From: ENR-C587 sp942493235
GTDB taxonomy: Bacteria; Bacteroidota; Ignavibacteria; Kapaibacteriales; UBA2268
NCBI GenBank assembly: GCA_942493235.1
Contig: OW818676.1
Span: 992,001-1,056,000 of the forward strand
Direction of reading: 5' to 3'
Length of the DNA: 64,000 nucleotides
Shown: positions 26,121 through 35,459 of the stretch, in pieces
How the letters are laid out: each line of letters begins with the position of its first letter
Numbering within the stretch: position 1 is the first letter of the stretch
The notes under the pieces: generated by a model
Databases searched by the model: none
Seen by the model: the letters and a program-made list of their open reading frames with translations, nothing else
Told to the model about the DNA's origin: nothing
Program-made: the position numbers and the translations under genes

Positions 26121-28028
26121 ATGGATAAAAAATCTATTCTTGGTTTAGTCTTGATTACACTTGTAATTACCGGCTGGATGTTCTGGAATTCCTTGAATAC
26201 AAAGAAAGAACCCGTTCAGCCCAAAAAGACTAACGTTACCCAACAAGTCGAAGCAAAAAAAGCATTAGACCCTAATGCTGAATTTGCTGATTCCTCTAAA
26301 GCAAATGCCAATACTGACTCTTTAGTTACTGCTAGAAAATTCGGACAGTATTTTGCTCCGCTTTCAACCGGTAATGAAGAATTCATAACAATAGAGACTG
26401 ACCTCTATACTGCAATTATCAGTTCCAAAGGTGCGGTAATTCGCAACTGGACTCTTAAAAATTACAAAAAATGGGATAAAGAGCCTACTCAATTAATTTG
26501 GGATAAACAGGGAGAGCTTGGAGTAACCCTTAGCTCCAGAGAGGCCGGTGTAGATGCGATAGATACTCGAAATCTATATTTTAAATTAGATACCAAGGGT
26601 AAGTATAATTATAAATTAAAGCAGAACGATTCACTTACTTTAACTGCTGTACTGGGCGTTGATTCAAATGCTGCAATAGTTAAGACCTTTACGTTTTTTA
26701 ATGGTAAATATCATGTTGACGCAAGCGTTACTATGCAGAATATGGATAAATATCTTAGGCTTAAAAGGTATGACTTTGAATGGAAAAATGGGATACGCTA
26801 TCAAGAGATAAACTCCGTTGATGAGTCAGCTGATGCTCATGCACTTATTGTTAATAATGGGGAGCAGACTGAGTTAGACTGTAAAGATAATGAGCAGCAA
26901 CCTATCAGCCCGATAGGCACGGTTGACTTTGCGGCAATTAAAACCAAATATTTCGCCGCGGCAATTATTCCTCAACCTTTCCGCTCTTCAAGCTTGAGTG
27001 TAGTTGCAAAGGGTAATCACCAAAATACAAAAGATAATGGACAAATTGAGAAATATGATCTGACTTTCAAAGTCCCTTATGAGGGTGGAGTCCAGACTAA
27101 TAGTTTCAGAGTCTTTATCGGTCCTTTGGATTATGATATTACAAGTGAATATGGAATTGAGTCATTGATTAATTTTGGGTGGAAACTAATTGTTCGCCCG
27201 ATTGGTGAATTCTTTATGCTTCCGTTCTTTAAAATGATTCACACTTTTGTACCGAATTTCGGTATTTCTATATTAATATTTTCTCTTATTATGAAATTCT
27301 TACTCTATCCGTTTTCAGTTACTCAGATGCGTTCAGCTCAAAAAATGAAATTGATAGCTCCAGAAATGACAGCCATAAGAGAAAAATATAAAGATGACCA
27401 AAAGCAACAACAGCAGGAGACAATGAAATTATACTCTCAGTATGGGGTTAACCCTGCCGGAGGGTGTCTGCCTCTATTATTGCAAATGCCTATATTATAT
27501 GCACTATGGTCGGTAATGAAAAATGCCATAGACCTACGTCAAGCTGATTTTATATGGTGGATAACCGATCTATCATTACCGGACTATATAGTTCAATTTC
27601 CATTCTCTATTTTGGGAATCACTCACTTGTCCGGATTATCATTGCTGATGGGTGTTACTATGTTTATTCAGCAGAAAATGACAGTAACAGACCCACGCCA
27701 AAAAGCAATGGTATATATGATGCCACTTATGTTTACTTTAATGTTTGCATATTTCCCAGCCGGATTAAACTTGTACTATTTTACATTTAATATACTTGGA
27801 ATAATTCAGCAGTACTGGATAAATAATTACTCAAAGAAAAAATTCACTCTCGAAGACTTAAAGAAAGCTCCGAAAAAAGAAGGCTGGCTACAAAAGAAAA
27901 TGCGTGAAGCTCAAGAAATTGCTCAATCGCAAGGTAAAGTGCCACCCGGCAGTGGAAAATATAATCTGCCAAGCTCTAATAAGTCTCAACAAGCTAACCC
28001 AAAAAAGAAACCGAGAAGCAAAAAATAA
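26121..28028 (+). CDS. yidC: Membrane protein insertase YidC
   Basis: 635 aa, full length. The N-terminal membrane helix (5-25) is followed by a large periplasmic domain (about 80-350). The conserved five-helix insertase core begins GWKLIVRPIGEFFMLPFFKM and includes FGISILIFSLIMKFLLYPFS, the cytoplasmic hairpin MKLIAPEMTAIREKYKDD and CLPLLLQMPILYALWSVM. The tail is strongly basic (PKKKPRSKK), expected for ribosome contact. YidC inserts and folds inner-membrane proteins alone or with Sec. It closes the rpmH-rnpA-yidD-yidC block. Confidence 0.97.
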   Translation: MDKKSILGLVLITLVITGWMFWNSLNTKKEPVQPKKTNVTQQVEAKKALDPNAEFADSSKANANTDSLVTARKFGQYFAPLSTGNEEFITIETDLYTAIISSKGAVIRNWTLKNYKKWDKEPTQLIWDKQGELGVTLSSREAGVDAIDTRNLYFKLDTKGKYNYKLKQNDSLTLTAVLGVDSNAAIVKTFTFFNGKYHVDASVTMQNMDKYLRLKRYDFEWKNGIRYQEINSVDESADAHALIVNNGEQTELDCKDNEQQPISPIGTVDFAAIKTKYFAAAIIPQPFRSSSLSVVAKGNHQNTKDNGQIEKYDLTFKVPYEGGVQTNSFRVFIGPLDYDITSEYGIESLINFGWKLIVRPIGEFFMLPFFKMIHTFVPNFGISILIFSLIMKFLLYPFSVTQMRSAQKMKLIAPEMTAIREKYKDDQKQQQQETMKLYSQYGVNPAGGCLPLLLQMPILYALWSVMKNAIDLRQADFIWWITDLSLPDYIVQFPFSILGITHLSGLSLLMGVTMFIQQKMTVTDPRQKAMVYMMPLMFTLMFAYFPAGLNLYYFTFNILGIIQQYWINNYSKKKFTLEDLKKAPKKEGWLQKKMREAQEIAQSQGKVPPGSGKYNLPSSNKSQQANPKKKPRSKK

Positions 28029-28035
28029 AGTTAGT

Positions 28036-28072
28036 AAAAAAATCCTGTCAGCTATGGCAGGATTTTTTTTTG
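28036..28072 (+). terminator. Rho-independent terminator after yidC
   Basis: The stem AAAATCCTG/CAGGATTTT (28039-28047 with 28058-28066), with a 10-base loop, is followed by a run of T. It begins a few bases after the yidC stop. Confidence 0.92.
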
Positions 28073-28418
28073 AGGATATGTAGATTATCTATAGAGTGGT
28101 AGTCCCAAAAGAGCCTTGATAATAGCCAAAGTTCATATATGAAATTCTGCCATTAGACAATTAGAGTGTGAGAAGTAGGCGTGGAAAAGCAATCGCACCC
28201 CTACTACTCGATTTATTGAGATATGGGCTGCCAAAAAAGTTTGAAAGAAGGTGATTTGTCATACTGAGCCAAGCGAAGTATCCATATAAAGCTAACTTGC
28301 TGATAATTCTGGATTCTTCACTTCGTTCAGAATGACTACTTTATAGACTACCTATTCTGAGTTTACACGTAACTTTTAACTGTCCGACACCTCGAAGGTG
28401 TCGGACAGTTAAGGATAT
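28073..28418. repeat. Intergenic cassette A: foldback sequence plus 3' hairpin
   Basis: The last 190 bases (28225-28418) belong to a cassette repeated at 31326, 33252 and 35277. It contains a GTCAT...ATGAC foldback (28258-28336, arms related to GTCATTCTGAACGAAGTGAA) and a perfect 15-bp hairpin (28378-28410) just past the stop codon of the minus-strand gene. The first 150 bases are unique and hold nothing I recognise. Confidence 0.85.
28378..28410 (-). terminator. Perfect hairpin after the 951-aa surface protein gene
   Basis: Two 15-base arms with the core CTGTCCGACACCT pair exactly around a CGA loop, 8 bases past the stop. The T run after it is weak, so it may protect the mRNA 3' end as much as terminate. 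Confidence 0.6.
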
Positions 28419-31274
28419 TTATCTTATCACAGAAATCGGATAAACAACTGCTTCGCTACCTTTGTTTATCACTAATTGATAAGCGCCTTGAGCGATTTGT
28501 GATAAATCGAATTGTAAATCGTAAGTTCCGAAATCATGATATTGATTGTATAATTCGGCTATCTGTCTGCCGCTATTATCGAATAAGTATGCGGTGATAT
28601 TACCGGCTTCAAATACATCTAATTTTGTATTAATTGAATTAGATACAGGATTCGGATATGGGTATTCAGAATCTATAGATAAATCTTCTTCTGCCATTCC
28701 GTCGCGACGGAGAGTCCAGCGTGAGCGAGGATTATTGGTAGTTGTAGTTTGTAAGTATTTTTCGTTGCCAATATTACTTGTATATTCGAAGACTCTGAAA
28801 TAGTATAGCTTATATTTAGTAAGTTCGCTGATACTAACTGAAGAGCCGCTGCCGTTATATAATACTTTTGCACCGCCGACAGTAGAATTAGTTACATCAT
28901 TATAAGAGCTTGAATTAGATGTATATGGTATTCCGTCGGTTAGTGGCGAAGAAAGTATTTTAAATTGCTCTCTGCCGAGGAGCAAGCAAGAAGAGCCTGT
29001 TCCGCGAGTCCAGCTGATAGTCATACTTGTACGCGTAATATTCGAGAATTGCAGATTTGATGCTTGAGCAGTTGGAGTATAGTTTACTAAGCCCGGTATA
29101 GGATTTACAGCAATTCTTGCCCAAAGCGGGTCGTAAGAAATTCCTTGTAAATATGGATAAGAGATAAAAGAACCACTTTGTATATTCCAAATTGGGGTTA
29201 TGAAATCCCAGCCGGTAAAATTATTTTGTATTTTCATTTCTGTGGTTGTTAGTGGGCTAGCACCATAACCACTTTCCTGCCCGCTTGCTTCAGAGTTGAA
29301 GTAGTTATTTGTTGCTGTTGCGCCATTACTTCCGATAAAGCCCTTTTCTGTAGAGCCACCACAGCTTACGCTGCCAATACAGTAACTATAGTTTATAGTA
29401 GAATTATAATAATTCCTTCCGCAAAATCCACCAAAGTTAGTATTGGTACCGGAAGAACGGGCTACATTACCTGTGCTGTAGCAGTTGTTGATTATTGAAG
29501 AATCAAAATTCAATCCACAAAATCCTCCGACATAATTAGTACCAGAAACGTTCCCTGTGCTGTAGCAGTTACTGATTGTTGAAGAATAACGATTCCATCC
29601 ACAAAATCCTCCGATATAATCAGTACCAGAAACGTTCCCTGTGCTGTAGCAGTTGCTGATTGTTGAATTATCATAATTATGTCCGCAAAATCCACCGACA
29701 TAATCAGTACCAGAAACGTTCCCTGTGCTGTAGCAGTTGCTGATTGTTGAAGAATCATAATTCCATCCACAAAATCCACCGACATAATCAGTACCAGAAA
29801 CTTTCCCTGTGCTGTAGCAGTTGCTGATATTGGAATTATAATTATAACCCACTAATCCACCGACATAATCCCGTCCATTTATATTTATACTTTTTAATCC
29901 CAAATTTGATATTGTACAACCAGAAGTGAATCCAAACAATCCAACACAACCTGTAGTATTCCGGTTAATATAAAGATAGGAAATTGTGTGATTTTGACCG
30001 TCATAGCTGCCACTAAAACTTCCAATAGGCGAGAAGCCTTTATTGCCGTCCCAGCTTTGAACAGTCCGCATATTAATATCTGCTGTTTGGATGTAAGAGT
30101 CAGTCCATCTTGAGCTGTTTTCTGCTAACCAAACAAGATTCTGAACACTTGATATTTCAAGCGGCGAGCCGGTTGGCTCAACTGCATAAGCTTCAGTCCA
30201 ACGAAAAGTAGGATAGCCACTAAAAGAAATATTTGAAGACATTACCCAGTCATTTTCATCGTTGCCGAAGTCCCAATCAGAAAGATTTGTTGTAAATGTT
30301 GATTGTGTTTTCATTTCGGCTGTAGTTAGTGGGGTAGCACCAATACCGCTTGTCTGCCCGCTTGTTTCGGAATTGAAATAGTTGTTTGTAGCAGTTGCAT
30401 CATTAAAGCCAATAAATCCATTGTCTGTAGCTCCTCCATTGACCACATTCCCAACACTGTAGCAATTGCTGATAGTCGAATTGTCATAACTACATGCACA
30501 AAATCCACCGACATTATCAAAACTTCCGGAAGTACAGATTACATTTGCAGTACTATAACAGTTGTTTATTGATGCATTATCAATATTATAACCTACAAAC
30601 CCACCCATACCCTGAAGACCGGATATACTACCGGTAGTATAGCTGTTATTTATTGATGAAAAATTAAAATTAGTCCCTACTAATCCACCGATAAACATGT
30701 CGCCCGATATAATTGCGGTAATATAACAATTGTTGATGGTAGAATTATTATTCACCCCCGCCAATCCTCCGACATGTTGGTTACCTGAAATAGTGCCTGT
30801 AAAGTAGCAATCGCTGATGTTTGAATCATTAATATACCCAGCTAATCCGCCAACATAGTGTTTTCCAATTATATTTATACTTTGTAATCCCAAATTTGAG
30901 ATTGCACTGCCAAAAGTGAATCCGAACAATCCAACAAATTCTGTAGTATTCCGGTTAATATAAAGATAGGAAATAGTGTGATTTTGCCCGTCGTAGTTGC
31001 CACTAAACCATATTGAAACATTACCAATGGGTGAGAAGCCTGCACCTGAATTCATTGTACTTGTAGTAGTGGCATCAATATCCGCTGTCTGGATAAAGTA
31101 TTTACCGCTTGCCCAATCGGCGGAAGTAGTAGAAAGCTCTATCAAATCAGCAAGTGTTTCTATCTGATAAGGCGAGCCGGATGTACCAGAGCCGCCGGAG
31201 TAATTACCTGCAAATAAACTGCTATTGCATATTATTAATGCACTAATTAATAAGAGTTTTACCATTTTTTTCAC
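28419..31274 (-). CDS. T9SS-secreted surface protein with two blocks of GLUG-type repeats
   Basis: 951 aa. The start codon is GTG at 31274 (MKKMVK-type signal peptide, 1-22). GSGTSGSPYQIETLADL opens the first repeat block (30-345). A second block (about 365-680) repeats the same design (SPLEISSVQNL, SPIGSFSGSYDGQNHTISYL). Both are built of about 28-residue GLUG-like units such as YVGGFCG...STISNCYSTGNV. The C-terminal 260 residues are an Fn3-like domain (residues near 740-855), an RSRWTLRRDGMAEEDLSID linker and a YPYPNP-type T9SS signal. It is probably a surface adhesin with a beta-solenoid passenger. It lies first (most downstream) in a four-gene paralogous array. Confidence 0.88.
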   Translation of the reverse strand: MKKMVKLLLISALIICNSSLFAGNYSGGSGTSGSPYQIETLADLIELSTTSADWASGKYFIQTADIDATTTSTMNSGAGFSPIGNVSIWFSGNYDGQNHTISYLYINRNTTEFVGLFGFTFGSAISNLGLQSINIIGKHYVGGLAGYINDSNISDCYFTGTISGNQHVGGLAGVNNNSTINNCYITAIISGDMFIGGLVGTNFNFSSINNSYTTGSISGLQGMGGFVGYNIDNASINNCYSTANVICTSGSFDNVGGFCACSYDNSTISNCYSVGNVVNGGATDNGFIGFNDATATNNYFNSETSGQTSGIGATPLTTAEMKTQSTFTTNLSDWDFGNDENDWVMSSNISFSGYPTFRWTEAYAVEPTGSPLEISSVQNLVWLAENSSRWTDSYIQTADINMRTVQSWDGNKGFSPIGSFSGSYDGQNHTISYLYINRNTTGCVGLFGFTSGCTISNLGLKSININGRDYVGGLVGYNYNSNISNCYSTGKVSGTDYVGGFCGWNYDSSTISNCYSTGNVSGTDYVGGFCGHNYDNSTISNCYSTGNVSGTDYIGGFCGWNRYSSTISNCYSTGNVSGTNYVGGFCGLNFDSSIINNCYSTGNVARSSGTNTNFGGFCGRNYYNSTINYSYCIGSVSCGGSTEKGFIGSNGATATNNYFNSEASGQESGYGASPLTTTEMKIQNNFTGWDFITPIWNIQSGSFISYPYLQGISYDPLWARIAVNPIPGLVNYTPTAQASNLQFSNITRTSMTISWTRGTGSSCLLLGREQFKILSSPLTDGIPYTSNSSSYNDVTNSTVGGAKVLYNGSGSSVSISELTKYKLYYFRVFEYTSNIGNEKYLQTTTTNNPRSRWTLRRDGMAEEDLSIDSEYPYPNPVSNSINTKLDVFEAGNITAYLFDNSGRQIAELYNQYHDFGTYDLQFDLSQIAQGAYQLVINKGSEAVVYPISVIR

Positions 31275-31325
31275 GATGTTTTTCCATATAAATATTCAAT
31301 AATATTTTTTATATCTTTTTAAGTT

Positions 31326-31519
31326 GGGCTGCCAAAAAAGTTTGAAAGAAGATGATTTGTCATACTGAGCGAAGCGAAGTATCCATATATTCAAGTGCGA
31401 TACGAAACAGTGGATTCTTCTCTTCGTTCAGAATGACTACTTTATAGACTACCCATTCTGAGTATTACATGTATCTTTTAACTGTCCGACACCTCGAAGG
31501 AGTCGGACAGTAAGGATAT
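31326..31519. repeat. Intergenic cassette B
   Basis: Same cassette as at 28225: GGGCTGCCAAAAAAGTTTG start, foldback with ATACTGAGCGAAGCGAAG and TTCGTTCAGAATGAC arms, and terminal hairpin (31481-31510) that has one mismatch (AGGAGTC against AGGTGTC). The loop between the foldback arms is shorter than in cassettes A, C and D. Confidence 0.88.
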
Positions 31520-33202
31520 TTATCTTATCACACTTATCGGATAAACAATTGCTTCGCTACCTTTATTTATAACTAATTGATATGTACCTTGAGCAATTTG
31601 TGATAAATCGAACTGCAAATCGTAAGTACCGAATTCGTGATATTTATTATATAATTCGGCTATCTGCCTGCCACTATTATCAAATAAGTATGCGGTGATA
31701 TTACCGGCTTCAAATACATCTAATTTTGTATTAATTGTGTAAGATACAGGATTCGGATATGGATATTCAGAATCTATAGATAAATCTTCTTCTGCCATAC
31801 CGTCGCGGCGGAGAGTCCAGCGAGAGCGAGGATTGTTTATAGATGTCGTCTGCAAGTATTTTTCGTTCCCGACATTACTTGTATATTCAAACACTCTGAA
31901 ATAATATAATTTATATTTAGTAAGTCCGCTGATACTAACTGAAGAGCCGCTGCCGTTATATAATACTTTTGCACCGCCGACGGTCGAATTAGTTATATCA
32001 GTATAAGAACTTGAATTAGATGTATATGGTATTCCGTCAGTTAACGGAGTAGTTGGAATTTTAAACTGCTCTCTGCCGAGGAGCAAGCAAGAAGAGCCTG
32101 TTCCGCGTGTCCAGCTGATAGTCATACTTGTACGCGTAATATTCGAGAATTGCAGGTTAGAGGCTTGAGCAGTTGGAGTATAGTTTACTAAGCCCGGTAT
32201 TGGATTAATGGCAATTCTTGCCCAAAGCGGGTCGTAAGAAATTCCTTGCAAATATGGATAAGAAACAGTAGAGACGCTTTGTATATTCCAAATTGGGGTT
32301 GTTTCAAAATCCCAGCCGGTAAATGTTCCTTGAGTTTTCATTTCTTCTGTGGTTTTAGCTGTTGCTCCATTTCCACTTGCCTGTCCGCTTGTTTCAGAGT
32401 TGAAAAAGCAATTGCTGATATTGGAACTATAATTCAATCCAAAAAAACCTCCGACATAATTAGTACCAGAAACGTTCCCTGTGCTGTAGCAGTTACTGAT
32501 TGTTAAAGAATAACGATTCCATCCACAAAATCCTCCGATATAATAAGTACCAGAAACGTTCCCTGTGCTGTAGCAGTTGCCGATAATGGATTCATAATTC
32601 TTTCCACAAAATCCACCCACAGAATTATTACCGGATACACTACCTGTGCTGTAGCAATTGCTGATAGTTGAATAACTATTAAATCCGCAAAATCCTCCGA
32701 TACAATTATTACCAGAAACGTTCCCTGTGCTGTAACAGTTGCTGATATTGGAATTATAATTATTCCCAACCAAGCCACCGACATAATCATGTCCTATTAT
32801 ATTCAATTCTATCAATCCCAAGCTTGAAACAGTACTGACATTAGTGTATCCAAACAATCCAACATCATCAGTAGTATTCCGATTAATATATAGATTGGAA
32901 ATAGTGTGATTTTGCCCGTTGTAATTGCCTTGAAAGTAAGTTGAGATGTTTCCAATTGGAGAGAAGCCGGCACCTGAATTCATTGTGCTTGTAGAAGCGG
33001 CATCAATATCAGCTGTCTGGATAAAGTATTTACCGCTTGCCCAATCGGCAGAAGTAGTAGAAAGCTCTATCAAATCAGCAAGTGTTTCTATCTGATATGG
33101 CGAGCCGGATGTGCCCGAGCCGCCGGAGTATGTACCGGCAAACAAACTGCTACTGCATATTATTAATGCACTAATTAATAAGATTTTTACCATTTTTTTC
33201 AT
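31520..33202 (-). CDS. T9SS-secreted surface protein with one GLUG repeat block
   Basis: 560 aa from the ATG at 33202, aligned with the start of its paralogues (an upstream TTG frame would add eight residues). Signal peptide 1-22, then one repeat block (about 25-285) with units such as IGGFCG...STISNCYSTG. The C-terminal module is virtually that of the 951-aa neighbour: Fn3-like domain starting IPGLVNYTPTAQASNLQ, NNPRSRWTLRRDGMAEE, then a YPYPNP T9SS domain ending VYPISVIR. It is the shortest member of the array, as if one passenger block had been lost, or the larger gene had gained one. Confidence 0.88.
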   Translation of the reverse strand: MKKMVKILLISALIICSSSLFAGTYSGGSGTSGSPYQIETLADLIELSTTSADWASGKYFIQTADIDAASTSTMNSGAGFSPIGNISTYFQGNYNGQNHTISNLYINRNTTDDVGLFGYTNVSTVSSLGLIELNIIGHDYVGGLVGNNYNSNISNCYSTGNVSGNNCIGGFCGFNSYSTISNCYSTGSVSGNNSVGGFCGKNYESIIGNCYSTGNVSGTYYIGGFCGWNRYSLTISNCYSTGNVSGTNYVGGFFGLNYSSNISNCFFNSETSGQASGNGATAKTTEEMKTQGTFTGWDFETTPIWNIQSVSTVSYPYLQGISYDPLWARIAINPIPGLVNYTPTAQASNLQFSNITRTSMTISWTRGTGSSCLLLGREQFKIPTTPLTDGIPYTSNSSSYTDITNSTVGGAKVLYNGSGSSVSISGLTKYKLYYFRVFEYTSNVGNEKYLQTTSINNPRSRWTLRRDGMAEEDLSIDSEYPYPNPVSYTINTKLDVFEAGNITAYLFDNSGRQIAELYNKYHEFGTYDLQFDLSQIAQGTYQLVINKGSEAIVYPISVIR

Positions 33203-33251
33203 GATGTTTTCCATATAAATATTCAATAATTTTTTTATATCTTTTTAAGTT

Positions 33252-33446
33252 GGGCTGCCAAAAAAGTTTGAAAGAAAATGATTTGTCATACTGAGCCAAG
33301 CGAAGTATCCATATAAAGCGAACTTGCTGATAATTCTGGATTCTTCACTTCGTTCAGAATGACTACTTTATAGACAAGCCATTCTGAGTATTACAAGTAC
33401 CTTTTAACTGTCCGACACCTCGAAGGTGTCAGACAGTTAAGGATAT
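33252..33446. repeat. Intergenic cassette C
   Basis: Third copy of the cassette. It has the long version of the foldback with CATATAAAGCGAACTTGCTG between the arms and a terminal hairpin (33406-33437) with one mismatch in the second arm (GTCAGACAG). Confidence 0.88.
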
Positions 33447-35216
33447 TTATCTTATTACAGAAATCGGATAAACAACAGCTTCACTGCCTTTATTTATAAC
33501 TAATTGATATGTGCCTTGAGCGATTTGTGATAAATCGAATTGCAAATCGTAAGTACCGAATTCATGATATTGATTGTATAATTCGGCTATCTGCCTGCCA
33601 CTATTATCAAATAAATAAGCAGTGATATTGCCTGCATCAAATACATCTAATTTTGTATTGATTGTGTAAGATACCGGATTAGGATATGGATATTCAGAAT
33701 CTATAGATAAATCTTCTTCTGCCATGCCGTCGCGGCGTAATGTCCAGCGGGAGCGAGGATTATTTATAGATGTAGTCTGATTATAATATGGAAATGGCGA
33801 ATTGTTATATTCTATTACTCTAAAATAATACAATTTATACTTTGTTAGTCCGCTTACGTTTACAATCGGATTTGCATCTGTTCCCTTATATAGTACCTTC
33901 CCTCCTGCGACAGTTGCATTTGCCGAGTTAGTATAAGAACTTGATGTGCAGGTGTAATTCACCCCCTCAGTCAGTGGAGAAGCAGGAATTTTGAACTGTT
34001 CTCTACCGAGTAGCAGGCAGGCATCGCCATTGCCGCGTGTCCAGCGGACAGTCATAGAAGTACGTGTAATGTTTGAAAACTGTATGTTTGAGGCTTGTAC
34101 AGTTGGAATAAATTTTTGTAATCCGGGCAATGGGGTAATGGCATTGCTTGCAGCGGGTGTGTCATAAGTAAATCCTTGAATATAAGGGTATGTTATGTAT
34201 TCATTTCTAAGTATATTCCAAATTGGGGTTGTTTCAAAATCCCAGCCGCTAAATGTAGCTTGTGTCTTCATTTCCGCAGTGGTTTTTGCTGTACCTCCTG
34301 AACTGGATGACTGACCACTTGTTTGTGAGTCGAAGTAGCAATTGCTGATATTGGATTCTTCATTCTCTCCACAAAATCCTCCGACATACCTAGAACCGGA
34401 TACGCTACCGGTGCTGTAGCAGTTGCTTATAGTTGAAGAAGAAGAATTCCTTCCACAAAATCCTCCTACCTCATCAGTACAGGATACGCTACCGGTGCTG
34501 TAGCAATTACTGATTGTTGCTTCAAAATAATTCCATCCACAAAATCCGCCGACATCAAAGTTACCTGATACACTACCGGAGCTGTAGCAATTGCTGATAG
34601 TTGAATAAGCATAATTCCATCCACAAAATCCGCCGGCATAACCAGCACCGGATACACTACCGCTGCTGTAGCAGTTGCTGATATTGGCAAAATTCCATCC
34701 ACAAAATCCACCGACATGATAATTACCTGATACACTACCGGAGCTGTAGCAGTTGCTGATTGTAGAATTTTGATTACATCCCACCAAGCCACCGATATAT
34801 TCATCTCCGGATATATTTATATTACTTAATCCCAAATTTGATATGGTACTGCCTGAAGAGTATCCAAACAATCCAACGTAATCAGTAATATTCCGGTAAA
34901 TATAAAGATTCGAGATAGTGTGATTTTGTCCGTCGTAGTTGCCTCGAAATCTTGTTGCTTCGTTTCCAAAGGGTGAGAAACCTGCCCCCTCATTCATGGT
35001 GCTTGTTAAAGCGGCATCAATATCAGCTGTTTGGATAAAGTATATACCGCTTGCCCAATCGGCTGAAGTAGTAGAAAGCTCAATCAAATCAGCAAGTGTC
35101 TCTATCTGATATGGCGAGCCGGATGTGCCAGAGCCGCCGGAGTAAGTACCGGCAAATAAACTGCTATTGCATATTATTAATGCACTAATTAATAAGAGTT
35201 TTACCATTTTTTTCAC
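33447..35216 (-). CDS. T9SS-secreted surface protein with one GLUG repeat block
   Basis: 589 aa, start GTG 35216. Signal peptide 1-22, passenger of about seven GLUG-like units (VGGFCGWN and ISNCYSSGSVSG variants), then the shared C-terminal module. The Fn3-like part here is more diverged (IPTVQASNIQFSN, LLGREQFKIPASPL, KVLYKGTDANPIVNVSG) and resembles the 1606-aa neighbour more than the other two GLUG genes. The last 100 residues are practically identical in all four. This mosaic pattern suggests recombination between array members. Confidence 0.88.
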   Translation of the reverse strand: MKKMVKLLLISALIICNSSLFAGTYSGGSGTSGSPYQIETLADLIELSTTSADWASGIYFIQTADIDAALTSTMNEGAGFSPFGNEATRFRGNYDGQNHTISNLYIYRNITDYVGLFGYSSGSTISNLGLSNINISGDEYIGGLVGCNQNSTISNCYSSGSVSGNYHVGGFCGWNFANISNCYSSGSVSGAGYAGGFCGWNYAYSTISNCYSSGSVSGNFDVGGFCGWNYFEATISNCYSTGSVSCTDEVGGFCGRNSSSSTISNCYSTGSVSGSRYVGGFCGENEESNISNCYFDSQTSGQSSSSGGTAKTTAEMKTQATFSGWDFETTPIWNILRNEYITYPYIQGFTYDTPAASNAITPLPGLQKFIPTVQASNIQFSNITRTSMTVRWTRGNGDACLLLGREQFKIPASPLTEGVNYTCTSSSYTNSANATVAGGKVLYKGTDANPIVNVSGLTKYKLYYFRVIEYNNSPFPYYNQTTSINNPRSRWTLRRDGMAEEDLSIDSEYPYPNPVSYTINTKLDVFDAGNITAYLFDNSGRQIAELYNQYHEFGTYDLQFDLSQIAQGTYQLVINKGSEAVVYPISVIR

Positions 35217-35276
35217 GATGTTTTTCCATATAAATATTCAATAATTTTTTTATATCTTTTTAAGTTGGGCTGCCAA

Positions 35277-35459
35277 AAAAGTTTGAAAGAAGGTGATTTG
35301 TCATACTGAGCCAAGCGAAGTATCCATATAAAGCGAACTTGCTGATAATTCTGGATTCTTCACTTCGTTCAGAATGACTACTTTATAGACTACCCATTTT
35401 GAGTTTACACGTAACTTTTAACTGTCCGACACCTCGAAGGTGTCAGACAGTAAGGATAT
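35277..35459. repeat. Intergenic cassette D
   Basis: Fourth copy, nearly identical to A and C, with the same terminal hairpin (35421-35450, one mismatch). It follows the stop codon of the 1606-aa gene on the minus strand. Confidence 0.88.

Noticed and set aside
29510..29785. Repetitive alternative frames inside the GLUG genes (also 32503-32790, 34466-34804)
   Set aside because: These are shadow frames of the 84-bp repeat units, with no start signals of their own.
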